Shown here piece after piece: positions 26,742-37,988 of a stretch of DNA of 64,000 bases (positions are counted from its first letter, which is position 1; each line of letters begins with the position of its first letter). The position numbers were made by a program, and so were the translations under genes. The notes under the pieces were generated by a model. That model made no database searches and was not told the DNA's origin. It worked only from the letters and a program-made list of their open reading frames with translations. This stretch comes from Ectopseudomonas chengduensis (GTDB lineage Bacteria > Pseudomonadota > Gammaproteobacteria > Pseudomonadales > Pseudomonadaceae), in contig NZ_FMZQ01000001.1 in the NCBI RefSeq assembly GCF_900102635.1, forward strand, positions 1 to 64,000, written 5' to 3'.

Positions 26742-28082
26742 TTACTCGACGCCCTGCCTCATGGACATGGGGAATTGCTTGTTCTCATAACTACCCGTGC
26801 AGTCAGCAGCGCTACGGCTATCCGGGCTGCACACGACTTCCGGCAGCTTGTAGCTGCTGCCATCGTTGCAGGCAGCCTGCCCCTGGTTGCTGATCGCCAG
26901 CTTGCCGCCCTGCATCGCGGCATTCACCGCACCCGAGCACTCGACACCATCACCACGTCGCACCTTGACCTGCCCCTTGCCATCCTTGAAGTCATAGTCG
27001 AGTTGCATGGGCTTGCCGGTCTGCGCATCCTGAATACCGGCACCCGCTTTCCAGTTACCGTTGAGGAACTCAGTGGAGCCGGTTTCCAGTGCCTGCGGGG
27101 GAATGCTCAGGTCTTGTGGTACGTCCCGACCCGGCGGTTGCTTGCGAGGTTCCTGCTGCTCCTGTGGCGGCTCGGCAGATGGCTCCTCAGCGGCTGCATC
27201 CTCAGGCGCGGACGGCGGCGGTTCTTCGCCCGGTGCATCGGGCTCGTCGTGTGCAGCAGCGCCCTCCTCCTGCTCGGCAGCGGGAGACTCCTGTCCGTCC
27301 GGCAGTTGACCATCGATAGCAGCACCCGACCCGGCACCATCGACCGACCCACCACGACCGAACACGCCGATATCACGCTCATGCACCGGCAATCCCGGCA
27401 GATCGATGCGATCGAGGCCGAGTGGCAACTCGACCGTTGGCGCACAGGCGCGCAGCAAGAACAACAGCAACAGCAGGAGCAGTGGCAGGAGCAACAGCCA
27501 CAGCCAGCGCCACCAACGCGACTTCTTCACCACCTCAACCGGCACGGCGGTGGCCAGCGGGGGCGGCGCGAGCGGTGCTACTGGCGCAGCGCTGGGCACA
27601 GGCGGACGCAGACACAACAGCGGGTCGTGATCATAGGTTCCCGCGTGATCGGTGAACCCCCAGAAGGTGATGACGGGCTTGCCATCGACCAGGTAGACAT
27701 GGTCGCTGTCGGGAAAGTGAATGGTTTTTTCCAGCAGGCGACCGAATATCTGCTTTTCCCGGTTCTGCGCGTCAGCACGCATGCTTTCGCTGGTAGCACC
27801 CAGTTTGGCGTGCATCACCTCAAGCTGAGCATAGGCATTCGCGCGCTCTTCAACCGTGGCCGCCGACCAGGGGATCACGTCGCCCTCTACAGGCGCGTAC
27901 CAATCGATGCGGTCACCGGTTTCGTTGGGCTGCGGAATGGCTAGGCAACTGGAGGCTTCGCGCCCCATCTTCAGGCGAATGGCCTCGCGCAGTTGCAGCG
28001 CGGCGCTGTACACCGGCTGACCATCGACACCCAGCGCCTTGAATTCCTGAAGGTTACCCGTGCGGAGCAATGCGCCTGACAT
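26742..28082 (-). CDS. srfA: SrfA-like membrane protein, first gene of the cluster
   Basis: 446 residues. The N-terminal ~140-residue cytoplasmic domain ends in YLVDGKPVITFWGF. After a Pro/Ala linker comes KKSRWWRWLW and a Leu-rich membrane helix (about 195-213), a long acidic Pro/Glu/Ala-rich periplasmic linker (about 240-335), and a C-terminal beta-type domain with paired Cys (GVECSG, QAACNDG, EVVCSPD, AADCTG). The gene is first in the operon, preceded by the AT-rich region 28083-28318. It shares its N-terminal and membrane parts with the vWA protein at the far end of the cluster. Confidence 0.8.
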   Translation of the reverse strand: MSGALLRTGNLQEFKALGVDGQPVYSAALQLREAIRLKMGREASSCLAIPQPNETGDRIDWYAPVEGDVIPWSAATVEERANAYAQLEVMHAKLGATSESMRADAQNREKQIFGRLLEKTIHFPDSDHVYLVDGKPVITFWGFTDHAGTYDHDPLLCLRPPVPSAAPVAPLAPPPLATAVPVEVVKKSRWWRWLWLLLLPLLLLLLLFLLRACAPTVELPLGLDRIDLPGLPVHERDIGVFGRGGSVDGAGSGAAIDGQLPDGQESPAAEQEEGAAAHDEPDAPGEEPPPSAPEDAAAEEPSAEPPQEQQEPRKQPPGRDVPQDLSIPPQALETGSTEFLNGNWKAGAGIQDAQTGKPMQLDYDFKDGKGQVKVRRGDGVECSGAVNAAMQGGKLAISNQGQAACNDGSSYKLPEVVCSPDSRSAADCTGSYENKQFPMSMRQGVE

Positions 28083-28318
28083 GTGCGGTCATCCTTTCCC
28101 TGGCCATCTGAAAATAGAAATTACGGCACAATCATTCCAAATGACGTTGGAAGATCGCGTCAGTCAGCAAGGCGAAAAAGCCTTTTGTATTCAAACGTTA
28201 GCTGCACTTAATTTTTCGAAATGTGACATAGACATCGCTTCATGGGAATGCTTTTCGGCGCAAAAATCAATCTGCGATTAACTCTGAATCGATCCCTTAT
28301 GCGTTTATGTTGAGCTAC
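28083..28318. promoter_or_regulatory. AT-rich promoter region of the srf cluster
   Basis: This 236-base stretch is markedly AT-richer than the flanking genes, lies directly upstream of srfA, and separates it from the tail of the GFA-type gene transcribed in the same direction. No consensus promoter, sigma-54 site or hairpin could be assigned with confidence. An open frame on the plus strand (28060-28281) has no supporting features. Confidence 0.45.
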
Positions 28319-28723
28319 CTAATCTATCTCTTCTTGCCACTCTTCCGGCAACTGCGGATCGATCGTCAACCAGGGCAGCCGGCTGCTCACCCAGATATGC
28401 CGATCCGCCGGGGCTTGCTCCGGTTCGTCCAGCGTGGCGACGGTGACGTCCAGTGTGTCCGGACTGAGGTCGGTATGGAGCGCCAGGTGCGCGCCGCAGT
28501 CGCCGCAGAAATAGCGCGTGCAACTGACCGAAGAAGCGAAGGCGCGAGGCGTGCCGCGCAACCACTGAAACGCCTGGTGCGAGACGGTGACCCAGGTGGT
28601 GAGAATGCCTCCGCTGCTACGCCGGCAGATCGAGCAATGGCAATGGGCGATGTCCTGCAGCGGTGCCTCGATGCGGTAACGCAGGCTGCCGCACTGGCAA
28701 CCGCCTTCATGTCTCTCGCTCAT
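28319..28723 (-). CDS. GFA/CENP-V-type zinc protein (Mss4 fold)
   Basis: 134 residues of the GFA family, which includes glutathione-dependent formaldehyde-activating enzyme and many proteins of unknown substrate. Zinc ligands are visible: GGCQCGSLRY (two Cys), AHCHCSICRR (three Cys) and YFCGDCGAHL (two Cys). The start at 28723 (MSERHEGG) follows GGAG; the longer frame from 28774 has no ribosome site. It is divergent from the AEC transporter, 68 bases apart. A specific reaction cannot be assigned. Confidence 0.82.
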   Translation of the reverse strand: MSERHEGGCQCGSLRYRIEAPLQDIAHCHCSICRRSSGGILTTWVTVSHQAFQWLRGTPRAFASSVSCTRYFCGDCGAHLALHTDLSPDTLDVTVATLDEPEQAPADRHIWVSSRLPWLTIDPQLPEEWQEEID

Positions 28724-28791
28724 GCCGTCTCCGTCTTGCAATGCGGCGGTGCGCTGACCAAGATAGGCGCTCACCGCTACCGGGGGTTCCC

Positions 28792-29697
28792 GTGATCGAC
28801 CTGTTGCTGGCCCTGTGGCCGCTGTTCGCCATGATAGTCGCCGGCTACTGGCTGCGTTTGCGAGAGTTTCCCAGCGAGGCCTTCTGGCCAGGCGCCGAGC
28901 GCCTCAACTACTTCATCCTGTTCCCCGCCCTGTTGTTCTCCAGCCTGGCCAAGGCGCCGCTGAACAACCCGGCACTGCCGCGCTTGGCTCTGGCCGTGTT
29001 GCTCGGTCTGGGCATCGCCTGGCTGGCACTGCTGCTGGTGCGACGGCTACGTGGCTGGCCGGCCGGACGCTTCGGTGCCTTCACCCAGGGCATTCTGCGC
29101 TTCAATACCTACCTCGGCCTGGCGGCAGTGGGCAGCCTGTTCGGCCAGGAAGGCCTGACCCTGGCGGCCATCATGCTGGCGCTGATGGTGCCGACGGTTA
29201 ACGTGCTCTCGGTATGGTCGTTGACTGCCGAGCGTGGCGTCAGCGCCCGCAGCCTGCTGCTGCCGATCCTGAAGAATCCGTTGATACTCGCCTGCGCCGG
29301 CGGCGCGCTGTTCAACCTCACCGGTATCGGCTTGCCGGGCGGTACGGATCGCCTGCTCAGCCTGCTCGCGGCCGCCAGTCTGCCGCTGGGCCTGCTCTGC
29401 GTCGGCGCGGCACTCAAGCCCGAACAGCTGGGCGGGGAAGTTCCAGCATTGGGCTGGAGCAGCGCGCTGCGTCTGTTGGCCATGCCATTGCTGGCCTGGG
29501 CCGTGGCCTGGGGCCTGAACCTGCCCGCGATGGAAAGTGCGGTGCTGGTGCTGTTCTTCGCCCTGCCCACCGCACCGACCGCCTACGTGCTGACACGCCA
29601 GTTGGGCGGCGACAGCCAGTTGATGGCCGGCATCATCACCCTGCAGACGCTGCTGGCGGCTGGCAGCCTGGTGGCGATCATGACGCTGCTGGCCTGA
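28792..29697 (+). CDS. AEC family transporter (auxin efflux carrier type)
   Basis: 301 residues, with about ten hydrophobic segments in the 5+5 pattern of the auxin-efflux-carrier/malonate transporter family. It opens with IDLLLALWPLFAMIVAGYWL and has the conserved Asn-containing FNTYLGL and a second-half FALPTAPTAYVL. Members move organic acids or are of unknown specificity. GTG at 28792, behind a G-rich site, is chosen because an upstream frame from 28663 has no membrane logic and overlaps the GFA gene. Confidence 0.85.
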   Translation: MIDLLLALWPLFAMIVAGYWLRLREFPSEAFWPGAERLNYFILFPALLFSSLAKAPLNNPALPRLALAVLLGLGIAWLALLLVRRLRGWPAGRFGAFTQGILRFNTYLGLAAVGSLFGQEGLTLAAIMLALMVPTVNVLSVWSLTAERGVSARSLLLPILKNPLILACAGGALFNLTGIGLPGGTDRLLSLLAAASLPLGLLCVGAALKPEQLGGEVPALGWSSALRLLAMPLLAWAVAWGLNLPAMESAVLVLFFALPTAPTAYVLTRQLGGDSQLMAGIITLQTLLAAGSLVAIMTLLA

Positions 29698-29717
29698 ACC
29701 GCAATATCGGCTTAGCG

Positions 29718-30503
29718 CTACTCCACGTAACTCTCGATCAGGCGCTGATACTCCCCACGCGCCTTGAGCGCCGCCAGACCACGGTCGAAGCGCTCGATCA
29801 ACTCGGCCGCGCGCGGATGCTGCCGCGAGACGATGAAGTGCAGCGTACTGCTCTGAAACGGCACCCGTGACCGGTGAAACTGCGCCAGATCAGCGCCAGC
29901 GCTGTGCAAAGCACTGCCACCCAGGTTACGGTCGGCAATGAACAGGTCGTCACGTTCGAGCAGCAGTAACCGTGCGCATTCCTGCAGACCCAGTGGAGAA
30001 TGACGGCGCAGTACGCCCTGCTCGACCATTTGCTGGATCGCCGCCGGCGGCTGCCAGCCCAGCGGATAGCAGAGTCGCCGGCCAATCATGGCGGGTAGAT
30101 CATCGAGCTCGATGTGATCACCGGCACGGCTGAAGATGTATTGTTCGGCCACATAAATGGGCGCCGAGTAGAGAAACTCCGCCTCGCGCTCGGCAGAACG
30201 GACGTAGGGAAAGGTGGCGTCGTACTCAACGCGCTTGGCTTTCAGGTAACCGCGGTTCCAGGGCAGCCAGTCGAGCGTGATTGCCGACCCCTGCTCAGCC
30301 AGCGCCGCCCGCACCACCTGGGTGAGCATGCCCTGACCAGGTAATGCCTTGCCAGTGAACGGCGCATAGTCATCGCCCGTAGCCAGGTGCAGCACCTCCG
30401 CTCGCGCCGATACGCACAACAGCAGACTCAGCAGAGCCGCCCCCCATAATCCCACCATCAATCTCCAGTCACTGGCGTGCAATCGCCTTGCTGCCCCGAT
30501 CAT
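29718..30503 (-). CDS. Periplasmic solute-binding protein (family 3 type)
   Basis: 261 residues. An N-terminal signal (about residues 15-35, cleavage near ARA-EV) precedes a bacterial extracellular solute-binding family 3 domain: LHLATGDDYAPFTG at the start of the mature protein, LPWNRGYLKAKRVEYDATFP, and LHFIVSRQHPRAAELIERF. Stand-alone proteins of this kind without a linked permease are common in pseudomonads and may serve signalling or a distant transporter. A later start at 30458 (MVGLWG) is possible. It is divergent from the PilU-like gene. Confidence 0.78.
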   Translation of the reverse strand: MIGAARRLHASDWRLMVGLWGAALLSLLLCVSARAEVLHLATGDDYAPFTGKALPGQGMLTQVVRAALAEQGSAITLDWLPWNRGYLKAKRVEYDATFPYVRSAEREAEFLYSAPIYVAEQYIFSRAGDHIELDDLPAMIGRRLCYPLGWQPPAAIQQMVEQGVLRRHSPLGLQECARLLLLERDDLFIADRNLGGSALHSAGADLAQFHRSRVPFQSSTLHFIVSRQHPRAAELIERFDRGLAALKARGEYQRLIESYVE

Positions 30504-30645
30504 TGACTCTTGCTCTCACGAGCACGGCTGTCCAGTGCAACCAGGCTATAGGGCGACAATTCATGCTGTTCTCTTGATACGAAGCAACGGGCTGGGCAGG
30601 GCGCCGTCTATTCTTGTCGCAACACGAACGAGATGCGGCAAGCCG

Positions 30646-31776
30646 ATGAATGACACCAACGCCAACGATCAGCCTGACGTTTTCCCCTATCTGCAGCTGA
30701 TCCACCAGCACGGCGGCTCGGACCTGTTCTTCAGCGTCGGCGCACCGCCGCACATGAAAGTGGAAGGACACAGCCAGCCGGTGGGCCAGCGCATCTTGAA
30801 GGCCGGCGAGGTGCAACAGCTGGCCTATCAACTGATGACGCAGAAGCAGATCGCCGAGTTCGAGCGCGATCTGGAGATGAATCTGGCGGTCAGCCTGCAG
30901 GGCGCCGGACGTTATCGGGTCAACCTCTACTACCAGCGCGGCGAAGTGGCCATGGTGGTGCGCCTGATCAAGAGCCAGATTCCCAGTTTCGAGGCCCTCG
31001 GTCTGCCGAAAATGCTGGAAAAACTGGCCATGCAGGATCGCGGGCTGATCCTGGTCACCGGCGCAGCCGGTTCGGGCAAATCAACCACCCTGGCGGCGAT
31101 GCTGGATTTCCGCAATCGCCACAAGAGCGGGCATATCGTCTGCATCGAAGACCCCATCGAATTTCTCCACAGCCACCAACGCTCGATCATCGACCAGCGG
31201 GAAGTCGGCCTCGATACCCACAGCTTCGACGACGCCCTGCGCAACGTGCTGCGCGAGGCGCCGGACGTGATCATGCTCGGCGAGATCCGCGACGCCGCGA
31301 CCATGCAGCACGCGCTGCATTACGCCGAAACCGGCCACCTGTGCGTGGCCACGCTGCATGCCACCAGCAGCAGCCACGCCATCGAGCGTATCGCCCGCTT
31401 CTTTCCCGACGCCGCCCGCAAGCAGGTGCTGGCCGACGTGGCGCACAACCTGCTCGCGGTGATCGGCCAGCGCCTGGTACCGGGCATCGCGCAAAAACGC
31501 GTGGTAGCGGTGGAGCTGATGCTGGGCACGCCCTACATCCGCGACCTGATCCAGCGCGATGAGTTGGACGAGTTGCGCGAAGCCACGGCGCGAGCGGCCG
31601 AACAAGGTCTGCAAACCTTCGACCAGCACCTGTTCGCCCTGCTCGAAGCCGGCCGTATCAGCCTGGCCGAAGCGCTCAAGTTCGCCGACTCGCGGACCGA
31701 CCTCAGCCTCAAGTTCAAGCTCGAGCGCGGCTTCTCCGCCGATGATGCCGAACTCAAGGTACTGCGCGACGGTTGA
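30646..31776 (+). CDS. PilT/PilU-family type IV pilus retraction ATPase paralogue
   Basis: 376 residues. It shows GGSDLFFSVGAPPHMKVEG at the N-terminus, Walker A GAAGSGKST (139-147), CIEDPIEFLHSHQ (Asp box), LREAPDVIMLGEIRD (Walker B) and ETGHLCVATLHA (His box), ending close to a DLSLKFKLERG segment as in PilU. PilT/PilU hexamers power pilus retraction at the inner membrane. It is not next to pilT or other pilus genes in this window, so it may be an additional paralogue rather than the main PilU. The start at 30646 (MNDTNAND) is the likely one; an earlier ATG gives an unrelated extension. Confidence 0.85.
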   Translation: MNDTNANDQPDVFPYLQLIHQHGGSDLFFSVGAPPHMKVEGHSQPVGQRILKAGEVQQLAYQLMTQKQIAEFERDLEMNLAVSLQGAGRYRVNLYYQRGEVAMVVRLIKSQIPSFEALGLPKMLEKLAMQDRGLILVTGAAGSGKSTTLAAMLDFRNRHKSGHIVCIEDPIEFLHSHQRSIIDQREVGLDTHSFDDALRNVLREAPDVIMLGEIRDAATMQHALHYAETGHLCVATLHATSSSHAIERIARFFPDAARKQVLADVAHNLLAVIGQRLVPGIAQKRVVAVELMLGTPYIRDLIQRDELDELREATARAAEQGLQTFDQHLFALLEAGRISLAEALKFADSRTDLSLKFKLERGFSADDAELKVLRDG

Positions 31777-31864
31777 CTGGCTTTATCAGTGATTTCGGCC
31801 GATGCTCATCTATACAGGCCGAAACCATAATTCCTCATCGGCCGTCTTTCAGGGGGGCCGATTC

Positions 31865-33505
31865 ATGCTGACCCTGCTGCATTTGCTGTCAGCCATTGCC
31901 CTGTTGGTCTGGGGCACACAAATCGTACGTACCGGCATCCTGCGCGTGTTCGGCTCGCAGTTGCGCAAGGTGCTCAGCCACAATATCGGCCGCCGGCCGC
32001 TGGCGTTCGTCGCCGGCATCGGCGTCACGGCGCTGGTGCAGAGCAGCAACGCCACGGCCTTGCTGGTCACCTCCTTCGTCGCCCAGGGCTTGATGGCGTT
32101 GGCGCCGGGCCTGGCGATCATGCTCGGTGCTGACGTCGGCACGGCGCTCATGGCCCGCGTGCTGACGCTCAATCTCAGTTGGCTGAGCCCGCTGCTGATC
32201 TTTCTCGGGGTGATCTTCTTCCTCTCGCGGCGGCAGACCCGCGCGGGCCAACTCGGCCGGGTGGCCATCGGCCTGGGCCTGATGCTGCTGGCGCTGGAGC
32301 TGATCGTCGCCGCCGCCACGCCAATCACCGAAGCGCGCGGCATTCGCGTGCTGTTCGCGTCATTGACCGGCGATCTGCTGCTCGACGCGCTGGTCGGTGC
32401 GTTGTTCGCCCTGCTCACCTACTCCAGCCTGGCCGCCGTGCTGCTCACCGCCACCCTGGCCGGTGCCGGGCTGATCAGCCTGCCGGTGGCCATCGGCCTG
32501 GTGATCGGTGCCAACATCGGCAGCGGTCTGCTGGCCTTTCTCACCAGCAGCCTGCAGAACCCGGCCGGGCGTCGCGTGGCGCTGGGCAGTCTGATCTACA
32601 AGCTGATCGGACTGTTGCTGGTGCTGCCGGTACTGCAGCCCTTGGCCGACTGGCTGGACAGTCTGAACTGGCGCCCGGCGGAGCTGGTGATCTTCTTCCA
32701 CCTGCTCTACAACAGCCTGCGCGCCCTGCTGATGCTACCCACCGTCGGCTGGATGGCGCGCTTCTGCAACTGGCTGCTGCCGGACCGTGCCGATGACAGC
32801 GGCATCGCCCGCCCGCGCCACCTCGACCCGACGGCGCTGACCACGCCAAGCCTGGCGCTGGCCAACGCCGTGCGCGAAACCCTGCGCGTGGGCGACAAGA
32901 TCGAGGCCATGCTCGGCCACCTGCTGCCGGTGCTGGAGCAGAACCAGCCGGCATTGAACAAGGAGCTGCGCCTGCTCAATGACGACGTCGCCAGCCTGTG
33001 CCGGGCGGTCAAGCTGTACCTGGCGCAGATCCCGCGCGAGGCGATGAGCGAACACGAGAGCCGGCGCTGGGCCGAGGTGCTCGAGCTGGCGGTGAACCTG
33101 GAGCAGGCCGGCGAGCTGATCGAACGCATGCTCGGCAAGATCCAGAACGAGAAGACTGCGCAGCGCCGAGCCTTCTCCGAGAAAGGTCTGGAGGAGCTGA
33201 CCAGCCTGCATGGGCAACTGACAGCCAACCTGCGCCTGGGCCTTAACGTGTTCCTCAGCGCCGATCACGCCAGTGCCAGCCAGTTGCTGCGCGAGAAGCG
33301 CCGCTTCCGCGCGCAGGAGCGGCGCCTGGCGCACGCGCATATCGGCCGCCTGCAGCGCCAGGTGCTGCAGAGCATCGAGACCAGCTCATTGCATCTGGAG
33401 CTGATCGCCGACATGAAGCGCCTCAACTCGCTGTTCTGCTCCAGCGCCTATGTGGTGCTGGAGGGCCAGGAGACCGGCGCGCTCAGACTCGAGGGTGGCG
33501 AGTGA
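31865..33505 (+). CDS. Na/Pi cotransporter family protein with PhoU-like C-terminal domain
   Basis: 546 residues. Two Na/Pi-cotransporter repeats form the membrane half: the first contains ALVQSSNATALLVTSFV and the second TYSSLAAVLLTATLAGAG, the equivalents of the QSSS motifs. The C-terminal ~200 residues are helical and PhoU-like (ALANAVRETLRVGDKIEAML onward). It likely imports phosphate with sodium, or regulates that activity. The start at 31865 has a GGGGGG site; the frame from 31802 is longer but unsupported. Its stop is one base from the convergent NCS2 gene. Confidence 0.88.
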   Translation: MLTLLHLLSAIALLVWGTQIVRTGILRVFGSQLRKVLSHNIGRRPLAFVAGIGVTALVQSSNATALLVTSFVAQGLMALAPGLAIMLGADVGTALMARVLTLNLSWLSPLLIFLGVIFFLSRRQTRAGQLGRVAIGLGLMLLALELIVAAATPITEARGIRVLFASLTGDLLLDALVGALFALLTYSSLAAVLLTATLAGAGLISLPVAIGLVIGANIGSGLLAFLTSSLQNPAGRRVALGSLIYKLIGLLLVLPVLQPLADWLDSLNWRPAELVIFFHLLYNSLRALLMLPTVGWMARFCNWLLPDRADDSGIARPRHLDPTALTTPSLALANAVRETLRVGDKIEAMLGHLLPVLEQNQPALNKELRLLNDDVASLCRAVKLYLAQIPREAMSEHESRRWAEVLELAVNLEQAGELIERMLGKIQNEKTAQRRAFSEKGLEELTSLHGQLTANLRLGLNVFLSADHASASQLLREKRRFRAQERRLAHAHIGRLQRQVLQSIETSSLHLELIADMKRLNSLFCSSAYVVLEGQETGALRLEGGE

Positions 33506-33506
33506 C

Positions 33507-35015
33507 TCAGTCGGCGCTGCTTACTCGCTCGGGCGCGGCCGGCTCCACGCCGCGCCAGGCATACCAGGCGAAGAACAGCGCCATCAGCAGATAGCCGTGG
33601 ACGAAGTCCGGCGCGGCGTACCAGGCCAGCTTCGGTGCGTGCATCAGGCCAACGAAGGCCATGCCGGCTGCCACCAACGCGAAGACGGTGGCCTGGCGGA
33701 ACTGACGGTCGATCACCGCCACGCACATGGCACCGAGCAGGATGGCGCTGAACATGGCGCCCTGCCCCAACGCGCCGATGGCACTGGAGATGCCCTCGAC
33801 CACCTCCGGCGCGCCCCGATTGAAGCGAGTCATCAGGTAGTTGGCGAAATACGGCAGCATCGCCAACGCCACTGCAGGATAGTAACGGGCGTGGTTGCTG
33901 TTGAACGCGGTGGCGATCATCGACATGCCGACGAATACCAGGATCGGCGCCACCACCGATACCGGAATCAGCGCGGCGATGAAGGCGATCAGGCCGAACA
34001 TGGTCGCCAGGCCGTACACCGCTCCATTGAGCAGACTGTAACCACGCCCGGCGCCCATCCACTTCGAGCCCACGGTGGCGATGTACACGGTGGTCGGGAA
34101 CACGCCGCCGAACAGTGCACCGAGCGAGGTGCCCAGTCCGTCCACGGCCTGACACTCGCGCACGCTGTAGCTGTCACCGGCGGCGCTCATGGCCTCGACG
34201 TTGTTCATGGTCTCGATGGCGTTGTACAGGGTGATCGGCAGGATCACCGTCATCAGCGCCAGCAGGCTGGTGAACAGCAGGCCCAGGCCCTCGTACCAGG
34301 CCAGGTTGGGCAGCAGCGGGTAGAAACCCAGGTGGGTGAAGGCATCGCTGAACTTGCCGCTATCGGCGGCGCCGATCAGGTAGGCCAGCGCCGTACCGAC
34401 GACGATGGCGAACAGCGAAGCCGGCAGGCGAAACGGCATGCTTACCCGCGCCACCAGGCCGACGATGGTGATGGCCAGTACCAGCAGACCGATCACCGGG
34501 ATTTCCAGGGTCTTGAACAGCATCTCGCCAGCGATGAAGGTCAGCGCCACCCCAGCCACCGCGCCAAGCATGGCCGCACGCGGCAAGCGGCGCTGTACCC
34601 AGTTGCCGAACAGGCTGATGGCAGCCTCGATCAGACCACTGATGAAGCAGGCAGCCACCGCCACCTTCCAGGCCAGCTCGGCGTCACCGGTGAGGTTCTT
34701 CGCCGGCAGCAGCACGCCGAACAGGAAGACGAACATCACCGGCGTGCTGATGCCGTAGGAAAGCGCGGTGACGTCGGCGCGGTTCTCCTTGCGCGCCAGA
34801 CGCGCGGCGCTCCAGGCGTAGTAGAAGTTACCGGCCATCACCGCCACCGCCGCCCCCGGCAGTACCTGGCCGAACACGATTTCGGCAGGGAAACCCATGC
34901 CCAGCATGCTGATGGCGATGATCACGAAGTTGGCGATGTTGTTCTGGAACAGGGCGAAGAAGGCGTCGGTGTCTTCCTTCTTGTACCAGGGGTAATGCAC
35001 GCGCGGCGTCGACAT
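33507..35015 (-). CDS. NCS2/AzgA-like purine-type permease
   Basis: 502 residues, about 12-13 membrane segments. NCS2-like features include ALSYGISTPVMFVFLFGVLL, the MLGAVAGVALTFIAGE segment and the acidic TLYNAIETMNNVEAMSAAG in the second half. The family carries adenine, guanine, hypoxanthine, uracil or xanthine with protons; the substrate cannot be read. It lies downstream of the TRAP transporter on the same strand, but a terminator and a repeat region separate them, so it is probably a separate unit. Confidence 0.8.
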   Translation of the reverse strand: MSTPRVHYPWYKKEDTDAFFALFQNNIANFVIIAISMLGMGFPAEIVFGQVLPGAAVAVMAGNFYYAWSAARLARKENRADVTALSYGISTPVMFVFLFGVLLPAKNLTGDAELAWKVAVAACFISGLIEAAISLFGNWVQRRLPRAAMLGAVAGVALTFIAGEMLFKTLEIPVIGLLVLAITIVGLVARVSMPFRLPASLFAIVVGTALAYLIGAADSGKFSDAFTHLGFYPLLPNLAWYEGLGLLFTSLLALMTVILPITLYNAIETMNNVEAMSAAGDSYSVRECQAVDGLGTSLGALFGGVFPTTVYIATVGSKWMGAGRGYSLLNGAVYGLATMFGLIAFIAALIPVSVVAPILVFVGMSMIATAFNSNHARYYPAVALAMLPYFANYLMTRFNRGAPEVVEGISSAIGALGQGAMFSAILLGAMCVAVIDRQFRQATVFALVAAGMAFVGLMHAPKLAWYAAPDFVHGYLLMALFFAWYAWRGVEPAAPERVSSAD

Positions 35016-35078
35016 GCTGGCTGCGTCCTTGTTGTCTGAGTGGTCAGGCCGGCGAGTCTAGCAATCCGCGCCCAGGGC

Positions 35079-35103
35079 ATAAACGAACAAGGCAGCCGAA
35101 GCT
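35079..35103. repeat. 25-base direct repeat, copy 1 (terminator remnant)
   Basis: Identical to 35233-35257 over 25 bases beginning ATAAACGAACAAGG. Copy 2 is the left part of an intact terminator; copy 1 has only the left arm, with a degraded right side. The copies flank the REPIN at 35142-35213. Confidence 0.8.
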
Positions 35104-35141
35104 CAATGCCTGTCAGATAGGCTTCGCAAATCCCCTCTTGC

Positions 35142-35213
35142 GTAGGGGCCCCGCCCCGGGGCGAAGCTTTTGGGTCGGCGCCGCCCGGGTTCGCGGCGGG
35201 GCGCCGCTCCTAC
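35142..35213. repeat. REPIN (inverted REP pair), type A
   Basis: A 72-base element begins GTAGGGGCCCCGCCCCGGGG and ends GGGGCGCCGCTCCTAC. It is an inverted pair of GC-rich REP units closely similar to 61168-61240. The sequence is typical of pseudomonad REPs. Confidence 0.8.
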
Positions 35214-35239
35214 ACAAATGGGGGCATGGTCAATAAACG

Positions 35240-35265
35240 AACAAGGCAGCCGAAGCTGCCTTGTT
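35240..35265 (-). terminator. Terminator of the TRAP permease gene
   Basis: AACAAGGCAGC and GCTGCCTTGTT form a perfect 11-base stem with a CGAA loop, 18 bases after the permease stop. A good minus-strand hairpin, though the following T-run is short. Confidence 0.75.
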
Positions 35266-35283
35266 GTCAGTTGCCAGGCTAGG

Positions 35284-37842
<2,559 letters not shown>

Positions 37843-37878
37843 GGGGCGAACCTGCATTTGAGTAAACGGAAAACGGCA

Positions 37879-37906
37879 AAACCCGCGGGCCTGAGCCTGC
37901 GGGTTT
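37879..37906 (-). terminator. Intrinsic terminator/attenuator between TAXI receptor and TRAP permease
   Basis: On the minus strand an 12-base stem (AAACCCGCAGGC pairing with GCCCGCGGGTTT, one G-T pair) with a 4-base loop is followed by TTTTGCCGTTTT. It lies 36 bases before the permease start, so it may lower permease expression relative to the receptor. Confidence 0.75.
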
Positions 37907-37988
37907 GTTTAACACTAGAAGCGAATCGAGTGACGCGCCTGGCGACGCATCACGAACGGCCCTGACCGGCTGGCCGACAGGGCCCAAA

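Noticed and set aside
11398..28082. Type VI secretion locus
   Set aside because: No TssB/C, Hcp, VgrG, ClpV or TssJKLM sequences are present; only the Tag/PpkA-like regulatory parts resemble T6SS.
28060..28281. Small plus-strand frame in the srf promoter region
   Set aside because: Overlaps the srfA start, no ribosome site, no recognisable motif.
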